Translations under genes and position numbers: made by a program
The notes under the pieces: model-generated
The model's input: the letters and a program-made list of their open reading frames with translations, nothing else
Told to the model about the DNA's origin: nothing
Database searches by the model: none
Part shown: piece after piece, positions 49,312-57,476 of the stretch
How the letters are laid out: each line of letters opens with the position of its first letter
How positions within the stretch are numbered: position 1 is the stretch's first letter
Assembly: GCA_041748075.1 (NCBI GenBank)
Contig: JBGTDX010000090.1
Coordinates: 1 to 64,000, forward strand
Source: JBGSYJ01 sp041748075
GTDB taxonomy: Bacteria; Acidobacteriota; Thermoanaerobaculia; Gp7-AA8
Direction of reading: 5' to 3'
Length of the DNA stretch: 64,000 bases

Positions 49312-51228
49312 ATGACGAGACTTCTCGACCAAATCGAAACCCCCGCCGACCTTCGGAAACTCGAGAGGAAGGACCTCCCCCAGGTCGCACAGGAAATCCG
49401 CGACCAGATCATCGACGTCGTCTCCCTCCTGGGAGGCCACTTCGGGGGCAACCTCGGAGCTGTCGAGCTGACCCTGGCACTTCACTACGTCTTCGACACG
49501 CCGCGAGACCAGCTCGTTTGGGATACCGGACACCAGACCTATCCCCATAAGCTGATCACCGGCCGGCGCGAAACGTTCTGTACCATCCGGCAGCACGACG
49601 GCATTTCAGGCTTCTGCAAGCGGGAGGAGTCCGAGTACGACGTCTTCAACGCGGGGCATGCCTCCACGTCGATCTCTGCCGCGCTCGGTATCGCCGTGGC
49701 ACGCGACTTCCGGAAGGAAGACTACCGCTCGCTGGCGGTCATAGGTGACGGTGCCCTCTCGGGCGGCCTGGCTCTCGAGGGTCTGAATCAGGCCGGCCAC
49801 CTCAAACGCAAGCTCTTCCTCGTGCTCAACGACAACGACATGTCGATCTCGACGAATGTCGGCGCAATCTCCGGATACCTCAATCAGATCATCAAGGGAC
49901 AGCGGTACAACACCCTCAAGGACCTGGCCAAAGGGATCATGGACCGCGTCCCTCTGGTCGGCGGCAAGATGGTCGGGTTCGCCCACGACGTCGAAGAAAT
50001 GCTCAAGCACATGGTTGTCCCGGGCCTTCTTTTCGAGGAGCTCGGATTCAAGTATATGGGTCCGTATGACGGGCACGACCTGGACGGCCTGATTGATCTG
50101 TTCGAAAAATACAAGGATTACGAGGGGCCGATCATTCTTCACGTCATTACGAAGAAGGGCAAGGGTTACAGCCCTGCGGAGTCGAAGCCGATCTGGTCGC
50201 ACGGCGTCACCCCCTTCGACATCCTTTCCGGAGAGGTCAAGAAATCCTCGAAAGCGGCTCCTCCGTCCTACACGGCGGTCTTCGCCGACACGCTGATCGA
50301 GCTCGCGTCGAGAGACGAGAAGATCGTCGCAATCACCGCGGCCATGCCGGAGGGCACGGGTCTCGACAAGTTCGGCAAGAAATATCCGGAGCGGATGTTC
50401 GACGTCGGGATCGCGGAAGAGCATGCAGTCACCTTCTCGGGCGGGCTCGCCACGCAGGGACTCAAGCCGATCGCGGCGATTTACTCGACGTTCCTCCAGC
50501 GCGCGTTCGACCAGGTGTTTCACGATGTGGCGATCATGGACCTGCCCGTGGTCTTCGCACTCGACCGTGGCGGCATCGCCGGCGCGGACGGGCCGACGCA
50601 CCACGGCATCTACGACATGGCCTATCTGCGGGTCTTTCCGAACATGATTTGCATGGCACCGAAGGATGAGAACGAGCTCCGCCATATGGTGAAGACGGCA
50701 TTTGAGACCGGACATCCGACCTCTCTCCGTTATCCGCGAGGCAGCGGGGTGGGCGTATCGATGGACGAGCCCCTGCAGTCCCTGCCAGTCGGAAAGGGAG
50801 AAGTTCTGCGCGAAGGCACGGCCGGCGCGATCTTCGCCATCGGAGCAGAGGTCTGGCCGGCTTACGAGGCGGCCGAGATCCTGGCGCGCGAAGGCATCGA
50901 GCTCGTGGTCATCAACGCGCGCTTCATCAAGCCACTCGACGATGAGTTGATTCTCCGGTTCTGCAAGCCGGGAGCGAAGATCATTACGGTTGAAGAAGGT
51001 TCCCTGGCTGGTGGTTTCGGTGCCGCCGTGATGGAACGGGCCCAGCAGCTCCAGTTGCGCGACGTAAGCTTCCATCGGATCGGGATTCCCGACGAGTACG
51101 TCCATCACGGATCCCAGGACATCCTTCGCGCGCAGTATGACCTTCACCCTGAAGGCATCGCAGCGCGGGCGAAGAAGTTCCTGGCCGAGGACATCGAGAG
51201 CCGTCCGGTCGCCGCGTCAAACCTCTGA
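49312..51228 (+). CDS. dxs: 1-deoxy-D-xylulose-5-phosphate synthase
   Basis: Thiamine-diphosphate enzyme that starts the MEP isoprenoid pathway from pyruvate and glyceraldehyde-3-phosphate. 638 residues. N-terminal HFGGNLGAVELTLALHYVFDTP, DTGHQTYPHKLITGR, FNAGHASTSISAALG, the TPP motif GDGALSGGLALEGLN, VTFSGGLATQGL and IDRGGIAGADGPTHHG-like AGADGPTHHGIYD. The C-terminal domain has INARFIKPLD and VEEGSLAGGFGAAVM. Follows ispA by 63 bases. Confidence 0.96.
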   Translation: MTRLLDQIETPADLRKLERKDLPQVAQEIRDQIIDVVSLLGGHFGGNLGAVELTLALHYVFDTPRDQLVWDTGHQTYPHKLITGRRETFCTIRQHDGISGFCKREESEYDVFNAGHASTSISAALGIAVARDFRKEDYRSLAVIGDGALSGGLALEGLNQAGHLKRKLFLVLNDNDMSISTNVGAISGYLNQIIKGQRYNTLKDLAKGIMDRVPLVGGKMVGFAHDVEEMLKHMVVPGLLFEELGFKYMGPYDGHDLDGLIDLFEKYKDYEGPIILHVITKKGKGYSPAESKPIWSHGVTPFDILSGEVKKSSKAAPPSYTAVFADTLIELASRDEKIVAITAAMPEGTGLDKFGKKYPERMFDVGIAEEHAVTFSGGLATQGLKPIAAIYSTFLQRAFDQVFHDVAIMDLPVVFALDRGGIAGADGPTHHGIYDMAYLRVFPNMICMAPKDENELRHMVKTAFETGHPTSLRYPRGSGVGVSMDEPLQSLPVGKGEVLREGTAGAIFAIGAEVWPAYEAAEILAREGIELVVINARFIKPLDDELILRFCKPGAKIITVEEGSLAGGFGAAVMERAQQLQLRDVSFHRIGIPDEYVHHGSQDILRAQYDLHPEGIAARAKKFLAEDIESRPVAASNL

Positions 51229-51333
51229 TTCCGCGCAGCTTCGCGCGCACGCAGTCCCCGAATTATTCCTCCCGCTTCCGAAATCGAGAGTTGGCCAAGG
51301 GCTTGCTAAAGACTCCGGCCGGAGGTTATTCAT

Positions 51334-51780
51334 ATGAAAGTAACAACAGCAATCGCTCTCACTGTCGTTGCAGCAATGATCGTCCTTGCTCCCGCACCGG
51401 CCGAAGCCCAGGCAGTGAACTGGGGAATTCGGGGTGGATACAACTTCGACGCGTCGGATCCCTTCCTTGGCGTAGAAGCCATCTTTCCGATCTCCCGGAA
51501 CATGCCGAACTGGTATTTCAACCCCAACGTCGAGCATGTGTTCGGCGATAACAATTTCACCTCGATCAACGCCGACGTTCATTACGACTTCGACGCGGGG
51601 AATGGGTTCTGGTGGATTGGCGCCGGCGCAGCTGCGATCTTCGGGGACAGTTCCGACTTGGGCCTCAACATCATTACCGGCTACGGTGTACGTCGCGGAA
51701 GCATCATTCCGTACCTGCAGCTCAAGGGTGTGATCTCTGACGACAACCAGGTCCAGTTCGGCGGAGGCGTGCGGTTCTGA
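51334..51780 (+). CDS. Small outer-membrane beta-barrel protein
   Basis: 148 residues: a signal peptide (AIALTVVAAMIVLAPAPAEAQA) and a mature part of alternating amphipathic strands (VNWGIRGGYNFDASD, YFNPNVEHVFGDNNF, GFWWIGAGAAAIFG, GLNIITGYGVRRG, VQFGGGVRF). The C-terminal residue is Phe, the outer-membrane assembly signature. CCGGAGG precedes the ATG. It may be a pore or structural protein; no named family. A strong terminator follows. Confidence 0.75.
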   Translation: MKVTTAIALTVVAAMIVLAPAPAEAQAVNWGIRGGYNFDASDPFLGVEAIFPISRNMPNWYFNPNVEHVFGDNNFTSINADVHYDFDAGNGFWWIGAGAAAIFGDSSDLGLNIITGYGVRRGSIIPYLQLKGVISDDNQVQFGGGVRF

Positions 51781-51794
51781 TCCGCACGCCCGCC

Positions 51795-51965
51795 CGGTTG
51801 AGGGTTGTCGGTTCCGGGCTGTGGAATCACCACCCCTGCCACCTCTTGTGTCTCACAGGCCCCCACGCTTCACGGCGTGGGGGTTTTTTCTATGAAGCGC
51901 TAGTGGGATCATCACAACTCTTGCGACAATGTGACTCACAACCCACAACCCACAACCCACAACCG
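51795..51965. repeat. Inverted pair of heptamer arrays (GGTTGTG / CACAACC) flanking a terminator
   Basis: Left 51795-51823: GGTTGAG, GGTTGTC, GGTTCCG, GGCTGTG. Right 51936-51965: CACAACC repeated four times at exactly seven bases, ending 16 bases before tlyA. The intrinsic terminator of the beta-barrel gene lies inside the spacer. Confidence 0.75.
51860..51889 (+). terminator. Intrinsic terminator after the beta-barrel gene
   Basis: Stem CCCCACGC/GCGTGGGG with a short loop followed by six T residues. Confidence 0.92.
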
Positions 51966-51981
51966 AGCGGGCGGAGCGCGC

Positions 51982-52725
51982 TTGGCTAAGAGCAGGTCCC
52001 GTCTCGACGTGGCGCTCGTTGAACGCGGAATCACAGAAACGCGATCGAAGGCACAGTCTCTGATCATGGCTCGGCGCGTTCTGGTGAATGGGCAACACGC
52101 AACGAAGCCAGGCATCCCGGTTGAGGCGGAAGATCACATCGAGCTCGAGGAACTCGAGCATCCGTGGGTCGGCCGGGGCGGGATGAAACTCGCGCACGCA
52201 CTCGAGACCTTCGGGATTGACGTGACCGGCTCCGTCTGCGCCGACATCGGCGCATCGACGGGCGGGTTTACCGACGTACTGCTGAAGCATGGCGCGCTAC
52301 GGGTTCACGCGGTTGACGTCGGCTACGGGCAGCTCGACCAGAAGCTGCGCAGGGATCCCCGCGTAGTCGTACGCGAGCGGATCAATGCCCGCTACCTGAC
52401 TCGCAGCGACCTGGATGATGACATCACGTTTGTCTGCGTCGACGTTTCTTTCATTCCGCTCCGCCTGATACTTCCTTCCGTGTTCGATATTCTTCAGGCT
52501 GGTGGTGAAGCAGTCGTTCTGATCAAACCGCAATTCGAGGTCGGCCGAGAAGGGGTCGGCAAAGGAGGGATCGTGCGCGATGACGAGAGGCGGTCCGCCG
52601 CAGTCGAAGGCGCGCTCGATGCCGCGAGAGAGACGGGCTTCACTGTGGGAGACGTCGTGGAAAGCCCGGTTCGCGGGGCCGAAGGAAATATCGAATTTCT
52701 CGCGCACCTCATGAAGAAGAATTAG
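51982..52725 (+). CDS. tlyA: TlyA family 2'-O-methyltransferase (S4 + FtsJ domains)
   Basis: 247 residues. In mycobacteria TlyA methylates 16S and 23S rRNA; the family is also called hemolysin A. N-terminal S4 RNA-binding domain (RLDVALVERGITETRSKAQSLIMARRVLVNG), then the FtsJ-type methyltransferase core with VCADIGASTGGFTDVLLKHGA, VVRERINARYLTR, VSFIPLRLILPSV and VVLIKPQFEVGREGVGKGGIVRD. The TTG at 51982 has a GCGGAGCG site and opens exactly at the S4 domain; the frame is open a little further upstream. Last gene of the xse-isp-dxs group. Confidence 0.92.
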   Translation: MAKSRSRLDVALVERGITETRSKAQSLIMARRVLVNGQHATKPGIPVEAEDHIELEELEHPWVGRGGMKLAHALETFGIDVTGSVCADIGASTGGFTDVLLKHGALRVHAVDVGYGQLDQKLRRDPRVVVRERINARYLTRSDLDDDITFVCVDVSFIPLRLILPSVFDILQAGGEAVVLIKPQFEVGREGVGKGGIVRDDERRSAAVEGALDAARETGFTVGDVVESPVRGAEGNIEFLAHLMKKN

Positions 52726-52797
52726 AAATTAAGAATTCAGAGTGCAGAAAGCGAACTCGCCGAAGTCCTTTCTGAATTTTCAATTTTCAATTCTTCA
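52724..52797. repeat. Inverted pair of heptamer arrays, sister of 46374-46485
   Basis: Left 52723-52753: AGAAATT, AAGAATT, CAGAGTG, CAGAAAG, CG. Right 52767-52799: CTTTCTG, AATTTTC, AATTTTC, AATTCTT, CAGC. The left arm begins at the tlyA stop and the right arm runs into the rmlD stop. The inner ends CAGAAAGCG and CTTTCTGAA are the same as in the array after mlaF. Confidence 0.75.
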
Positions 52798-53661
52798 GCT
52801 CAGGTACTCGCGCAGCCCATCTTTCCAGGATGCCGGCGCAAGTCCCGTTGCCTCCTCGTAGCGGCTGGTCGAGAGTACCGAGTACGCCGGCCTGACGGCG
52901 GGCCGCGGGAACTCGCTCGATGAAACCGGCAACACGCGAGTAGCGGCCGGCGCCACTCCCCTTGCCTTCAGTTCCTCCACGATCTCCGTGGCGAAATCGA
53001 ACCATGTGCATTCCGGACCATCCGCGTAATGAAAAACGCCGAGGTGTTCTTCATCGGCCGATGCAACTCGTCCGAGCTCAACGATCGCGGACGCGAGATG
53101 CGGCGTGTATGTGGGCCGTCCCCGTTGATCGTCGACCACGCGGAGCTCGTGCCGGCCTCCTGATATCTGCTTCTTCATCGCCTCGACGAAGTTCCAGCCA
53201 TGGGTTCCGAACAGCCATGCCGTGCGGATGATGACGTATCTGCGCGCCTCGCGAGCAGCGAGCTCTCCGGCGAGCTTCGTCCGACCGTAGGCTGACAGCG
53301 GTGAGGTCGCGGCATCGACGCCGTACGGCGTGCGCTGGTTTCCGTCGAAAACAAAATCGGTCGAGAGCTGGATCAGCAGAGCATCGCTCTGGTTCGCAGC
53401 CTTGGCGAGAGAGCCTACGGCCGCACCGTTGATGCTCAAAGCAAGGTCTTCGTGCGTTTCGGCATCGTCGACCCTGGTGTATGCGGCGCAGTTCACGATC
53501 ACGTCAGGTGCGATCTCGCGGACGCGATTCGTTGTTGCGCCGAGATCGGTGATATCGAGATCTCCGCGGCTCAACCCTACGGCATCCTCTCCCTCAGTGG
53601 CGAGCAACGCCGTGAGATCGCTACTGAGCATGCCAGCGGCACCTGTGACGATCCATTTCAT
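52795..53661 (-). CDS. rmlD: dTDP-4-dehydrorhamnose reductase
   Basis: Last step of dTDP-L-rhamnose synthesis, feeding O-antigen or glycan synthesis. 288 residues from the ATG at 53661. Rossmann start MKWIVTGAAGMLSSDLTALL, NCAAYTRVDDAETHEDLALSIN, QLSTDFVFDGNQRTPYGVD, catalytic YGRTKLAGE (Tyr-x-x-x-Lys) and RTAWLFGTHGWNFVEAM. The third glycine of the usual GxxGxxG is Ser here. RmlA, B and C are not in the window. Confidence 0.9.
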   Translation of the reverse strand: MKWIVTGAAGMLSSDLTALLATEGEDAVGLSRGDLDITDLGATTNRVREIAPDVIVNCAAYTRVDDAETHEDLALSINGAAVGSLAKAANQSDALLIQLSTDFVFDGNQRTPYGVDAATSPLSAYGRTKLAGELAAREARRYVIIRTAWLFGTHGWNFVEAMKKQISGGRHELRVVDDQRGRPTYTPHLASAIVELGRVASADEEHLGVFHYADGPECTWFDFATEIVEELKARGVAPAATRVLPVSSSEFPRPAVRPAYSVLSTSRYEEATGLAPASWKDGLREYLS

Positions 53662-53689
53662 CGAGAATCGGAGCCTGGTCTGGTCCTGC

Positions 53690-54460
53690 TCACGATTGCG
53701 TACCCCCGGGCCTGACATCCGGCGTTCTCACCTGGATCCTGATGGGGGTTTTGACTTCAATCAGATCCAGCGCGAAGAAGCCGTAAAGGAGTCGCGCGTT
53801 CTGCACGGGGGAAAGCGGAGGTGTGTTCGTCAACTCCCCAAGGGACTTGCGCCCGTCGACCTGTCGATAGAGCTCCTCCGCTTCGGAAGGAAAGACGAGA
53901 TCTGCGGATTCCTCTGCAGGGTTGCGGTGAAACACGGTTGTCTTGTTACCCATGCGCGCGACGAGCATGCGGGCATCGCGAACGCGACGGACACCGTGGA
54001 GGATTGCCTGACGGGTCGGGATGTTGAGCTTGATGATTTCCCCACTCCGCTCGCGGCCGGGGCTGAACACGACTTTCCCTTCTTCCCAGTCGAAGATCGA
54101 CCATACGATCGCCTGCACCTGCTCCCGGACGGCTACATAGAGCTCCTTCGGCTCGAGCGCGCCCATTTCGACCAGCAGAGCGCCCTGACGCTTCCCATGG
54201 GTCCCGAGACGGCGCACGCTCTCGTCGAGAACCTCACGGGTGATTCTCCCCTGCTCGAGCAGTCGGAGACCCAGGGCATCTGCCAGATTGCTGGATGTGG
54301 CGAAAATGATGTTGCCACCATCGATGAAGATGTTCTTGGTTTCCACGCCGCGGCTGCATTCGATGACGCCGGGAACCTTGTATCGATGAATGGTCGCCAG
54401 AACCTCCGGCAGCGGTGTGCGCGCGAGGTCGCCGCGGTACTGGATGTTCGTCTGATCCAT
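53690..54460 (-). CDS. DUF4388 (PATAN-like) domain protein
   Basis: 256 residues. The N-terminal 110 residues fit DUF4388: YRGDLARTPLPEVLATIHRYKVPGVIECSRGVETKNIFIDGGNIIFATSSN, then LADALGLRLLEQGRI and QGALLVEMGALEPKELYVAVREQVQAIVWSIFDWEEGKVVF. DUF4388 proteins are common in delta-proteobacteria and Acidobacteriota, often linked to signalling or gliding regulation. The remaining region has two further helical-strand units. It sits 28 bases upstream of rmlD on the same strand. Confidence 0.85.
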   Translation of the reverse strand: MDQTNIQYRGDLARTPLPEVLATIHRYKVPGVIECSRGVETKNIFIDGGNIIFATSSNLADALGLRLLEQGRITREVLDESVRRLGTHGKRQGALLVEMGALEPKELYVAVREQVQAIVWSIFDWEEGKVVFSPGRERSGEIIKLNIPTRQAILHGVRRVRDARMLVARMGNKTTVFHRNPAEESADLVFPSEAEELYRQVDGRKSLGELTNTPPLSPVQNARLLYGFFALDLIEVKTPIRIQVRTPDVRPGGTQS

Positions 54461-54478
54461 CCTGAACCGGACGTCCGA

Positions 54479-54676
54479 CTAGGGATTCTTCTTGTCTTCG
54501 ACCGCGGGCTTATCCTTGCTCTTGAGACCGTCGCGGAGGTTCGAGATCCCTTCACCAACGCCTCGGCCGAGCTGAGGCAGGCGTGAGGCTCCGAAAATCA
54601 CGACCACAATGGCAAAAATGAGCAGGAGCTCAGGAACTCCGAGCCCGAATACCGCCAGATACGCAAGATTGAACAT
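54479..54676 (-). CDS. tatA: Twin-arginine translocase subunit TatA/TatE
   Basis: 65 residues. The N-terminal membrane helix (FGLGVPELLLIFAIVVVIFGASRLPQLGRGVGEGI) carries the FG-LP-G pattern of TatA with a following amphipathic helix and a charged tail (KSKDKPAVEDKK). Start at 54676 with CTGGAGGCAGGC upstream. TatC and TatB are not beside it. With a 65-residue length it fits TatA/E rather than TatB. Confidence 0.9.
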   Translation of the reverse strand: MFNLAYLAVFGLGVPELLLIFAIVVVIFGASRLPQLGRGVGEGISNLRDGLKSKDKPAVEDKKNP

Positions 54677-54750
54677 GCCTGCCTCCAGGAATTCACATGG
54701 TAGTACAAAAGAAGGGAACAGAAGAGGGGGGTGGGAAGTTCCCATGGAGA

Positions 54751-54907
54751 GTAGGGTACACAGGAGACAGCAGGCCACCCCCCGTTCTGACCCGGCCCCG
54801 GGTTCATGGCTGGTCTCGAGGCCGGTTGTTGCCACGCTGGCCGGAGAACTTCCGGGCATGCAGGCGGGCCTTTCCCCTGCTGTATTCTGTCTACGTGTAC
54901 TGACTAC
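54751..54907. repeat. Degenerate inverted pair of heptamer arrays (GTAGxxx family)
   Basis: Left 54751-54774 (GTAGGGT, ACACAGG, AGACAGC, AGG) and right 54876-54907 (CCTGCTG, TATTCTG, TCTACGTGTAC, TGACTAC) are imperfectly complementary. One unit has six instead of seven bases. Between tatA and uvrD. Confidence 0.5.
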
Positions 54908-54942
54908 TTCCCTGACCAGAAGCCCATCTCCCCAATGACCAC

Positions 54943-57216
54943 ATGATCGATCTCTCGAGCCTCAATCCCCAGCAGCGGGAAGCCGTCACGTACGAAGGCA
55001 AGCGCCTTCTCGTCCTCGCTGGAGCCGGATCCGGCAAGACCCGTGTGATCACCTACCGCATCGCCCATCTCATCGGCGAGCGTGGGGTCGATCCTTCGAC
55101 CATCCTTGCCGTGACCTTCACCAACAAAGCCGCCAGCGAAATGGTCGCGCGCGTTCAGCGCCTGGTCATGAGCGGTCGGCCGACTGTCGGCACGTTCCAT
55201 GCGACTTCGCTGCGAATGCTGCGGAAATACGCCACGAAGCTCGGCTATACGAGCTCCTTTGCCGTCTACGACACGGCCGATCAGATGACGCTGGTCCGGC
55301 GCAGCGCCCGCGAGCTGCAGATGAGCGACGAGGTGTTTCCGCCGCGAAAGGTGCTCAGCCGAATCTCAGCTGCAAAGAACGAGCTGATCGGCCCTGCGCA
55401 GTTCGAGAAACAGAACACCGACTTTCTCGGGACGAAGGTATCGCAGGTCTACCGCCTGTACCAGTCGAAACTCAAAGAATTCGACGCGATGGACTTCGAC
55501 GATCTCATCGGCAAATACGTCGAACTGCTCGAACACCACCCCGACGTTCGGGAAGAGGTGCGGAGACGATTTCAGCACCTTCTGATTGACGAGTACCAGG
55601 ATACGAACAGGGCGCAGTACATGTTGATTCGCGCCCTGGCGGGAGAGACCGGGAACATCACCGCTGTCGGCGACGAGGACCAGTCGATCTACAAGTTCCG
55701 CGGGGCCGACATCAACAACATCCTCAACTTCGAGCGCGATTTTCCCGGTGCACGGATCATCAAGCTCGAGCAGAACTACCGTTCGACCGGCAACATCCTC
55801 GACGCGGCAACAGGAGTCGTCACGCAGAACCTCAAGCGCAAAGGCAAGACGCTTTTCACCGAGGCAGGAGAGGGTGATCCGGTTCGCATTGTGACCTGTG
55901 AGTCGGAGCGGGAAGAAGCGCAGTTCGTGCTCAACCGGATCAATGAGCTGCGGCCCGCCAAGCGGCTCAGCGACTTCGCGGTGCTCTTCAGAACGAATGC
56001 CCAGTCACGGCCTTTCGAAGAGGAGCTTCTGAAAGCGAACATCCCTTACACAGTGGTCGGCGGCGTGAAGTTCTATGAGCGCGCCGAAATCAAAGATGTC
56101 ATGTCGTATCTTCGTCTCTCCGTCCGGCCTCACGACACTCCATCGATCGAGCGCGTGATCAACGTTCCGGCTCGCGGGATCGGATCGACTACGATGAAGG
56201 CCCTCGAGGAGGCGAGCCGCAGCGAGGGCGTGCCGCTCTGGAACATCATCGAGGGCGATCTTCAGTTTCTGCCCGACCGGGCACGGAAGGCGATCCGCGA
56301 GTTCCGGGAAATCGTGCTCGACCTTCAGAAGGCCTCGTCGAATCCCGTGCCCGAGTTTGTCGAGTACGTCCTCATCAGGACCGGCTATCGGCGCATGTAC
56401 GCCGAGTCGAAGGATCCTCAGGACGAATCACGATTGCAGAACATCGACGAGTTGATCAACTCGGCCGCGGAGTTTCAGGAAGCCAATCCGGATTCCACGC
56501 TGGGCGATTACCTCGACTCCGTGACACTCGTTTCGGATGTCGACCGCTACGACGCGGAGAAAGGCGTCACACTCATGACCCTGCACATGGCCAAGGGTCT
56601 GGAGTTTTCAGTCGTCTTTCTCGTCGGACTCGAAGAAGGAATCCTGCCCCACTTTCAGTCACAGGAGCGTCCGGACGACATCGAGGAAGAACGTCGCCTC
56701 TGTTACGTCGGGATGACCCGGGCTCGCGAGATGCTCTATTGCGTCCACTGCCACCAGCGACGCATTCACGGGCAACTGCGGGAACAGAGCCCGTCGCCAT
56801 TTCTCGTTGAAATCCCCGAATCCGCTGTCGAGAAAGTCGGATCGAGCCGGCCTCGCTACCGTCCCGCGGACAGCAGGCCGTCATGGCGTGATCGTCCGAT
56901 CCCCGACAGGCGACCTTCCGTCCCAGCGCCTGCCCGCTCCCCCTCCCACCCCGACCCGACGACGAGTGTGCTCTCGTTTTTCGAGAATGCGCCCGTTCGA
57001 TTCGATCCCTCAGCGATCCAGCCGGCGAGCGCAAAAGCGCAGGGCGGGGGGCCGGCCGAATTGAACCGCGGAGCGCGCGTGCGGCACGAGCAGTTCGGAA
57101 CGGGAGTGATCCTGAAGATCGAAGGAGCCGGCGACAACGCGAAGCTGAGCGTTTACTTCGACCGCGTCGGAACGAAAAAGTTCGTGGCCAGGTTTGCGAA
57201 GCTCACCAGGGCGTGA
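54943..57216 (+). CDS. ATP-dependent DNA helicase UvrD/PcrA
   Basis: 757-residue superfamily 1A 3'-5' helicase in repair and replication. N-terminal LNPQQREAVTYEGKRLLVLAGAGSGKT (Q motif and Walker A), ILAVTFTNKAASEM, LLIDEYQDTNRAQY (Walker B), GDEDQSIYKFRGA, LEQNYRSTGNIL, TLMTLHMAKGLEFSVVFLVG and LCYVGMTRAREMLY. The C-terminal RGARVRHEQFGTGVI motif is the PcrA-type Tudor-like tail that binds RNA polymerase. The frame opens at 54943 with no ribosome-binding site. Confidence 0.95.
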   Translation: MIDLSSLNPQQREAVTYEGKRLLVLAGAGSGKTRVITYRIAHLIGERGVDPSTILAVTFTNKAASEMVARVQRLVMSGRPTVGTFHATSLRMLRKYATKLGYTSSFAVYDTADQMTLVRRSARELQMSDEVFPPRKVLSRISAAKNELIGPAQFEKQNTDFLGTKVSQVYRLYQSKLKEFDAMDFDDLIGKYVELLEHHPDVREEVRRRFQHLLIDEYQDTNRAQYMLIRALAGETGNITAVGDEDQSIYKFRGADINNILNFERDFPGARIIKLEQNYRSTGNILDAATGVVTQNLKRKGKTLFTEAGEGDPVRIVTCESEREEAQFVLNRINELRPAKRLSDFAVLFRTNAQSRPFEEELLKANIPYTVVGGVKFYERAEIKDVMSYLRLSVRPHDTPSIERVINVPARGIGSTTMKALEEASRSEGVPLWNIIEGDLQFLPDRARKAIREFREIVLDLQKASSNPVPEFVEYVLIRTGYRRMYAESKDPQDESRLQNIDELINSAAEFQEANPDSTLGDYLDSVTLVSDVDRYDAEKGVTLMTLHMAKGLEFSVVFLVGLEEGILPHFQSQERPDDIEEERRLCYVGMTRAREMLYCVHCHQRRIHGQLREQSPSPFLVEIPESAVEKVGSSRPRYRPADSRPSWRDRPIPDRRPSVPAPARSPSHPDPTTSVLSFFENAPVRFDPSAIQPASAKAQGGGPAELNRGARVRHEQFGTGVILKIEGAGDNAKLSVYFDRVGTKKFVARFAKLTRA

Positions 57217-57289
57217 GGGCGGGGGACGAGGGGCTAGAGGCCAGGGAACCTCGATCGTCGCTACTAGTCCCTAGCCCCTCGCCCCTCAA
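57217..57289. repeat. Inverted pair of heptamer arrays (GGGGCTAG family)
   Basis: Left 57217-57250: units GGGCGGG, GGACGAG, GGGCTAG, AGGCCAG, GGAACC. Right 57262-57288: TACTAGTC, CCTAGCC, CCTCGCC, CCTC. The arms share an 11-base perfect complement CGAGGGGCTAG. The right arm includes the stop of the ribbon-helix-helix gene; the left starts right after the uvrD stop. Confidence 0.7.
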
Positions 57290-57459
57290 ACTTTCCTCTT
57301 CCCGGTGGCGCCAGGCAGCCGGCCCCGTTCGGCCAGCGCCTGACGCAACATGAACTCGATCTGTCCGTTCAGACTTCTCATCTCATCGTCCGCCAGACGC
57401 TGCAGGGCATCGTGAATGCGGGGATCCATGCGAAGCAGAAACGGTTTACGATCGGTCAT
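57286..57459 (-). CDS. Ribbon-helix-helix (Arc/CopG-type) DNA-binding protein
   Basis: 57 residues, too short for most gene finders. The sequence reads FLLRMDPRIHDALQRLADDE (short strand with alternating residues, then a helix), RSLNGQIEFMLRQAL (second helix) and a basic tail. This is the classic RHH fold seen in antitoxin-type or Arc-like regulators. It lies 17 bases downstream of the SPFH gene on the same strand, an arrangement also found elsewhere, so it may regulate that gene. Confidence 0.75.
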   Translation of the reverse strand: MTDRKPFLLRMDPRIHDALQRLADDEMRSLNGQIEFMLRQALAERGRLPGATGKRKV

Positions 57460-57476
57460 GAGAAGAAAAGCAACTC

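Noticed and set aside
49606..51147. 513-residue frame antisense to dxs
   Set aside because: Mirror of a strongly conserved gene; no recognisable domain.
53330..54586. 418-residue plus-strand frame over rmlD and the DUF4388 gene
   Set aside because: Covers two well-supported minus-strand genes and their gap; no motif.
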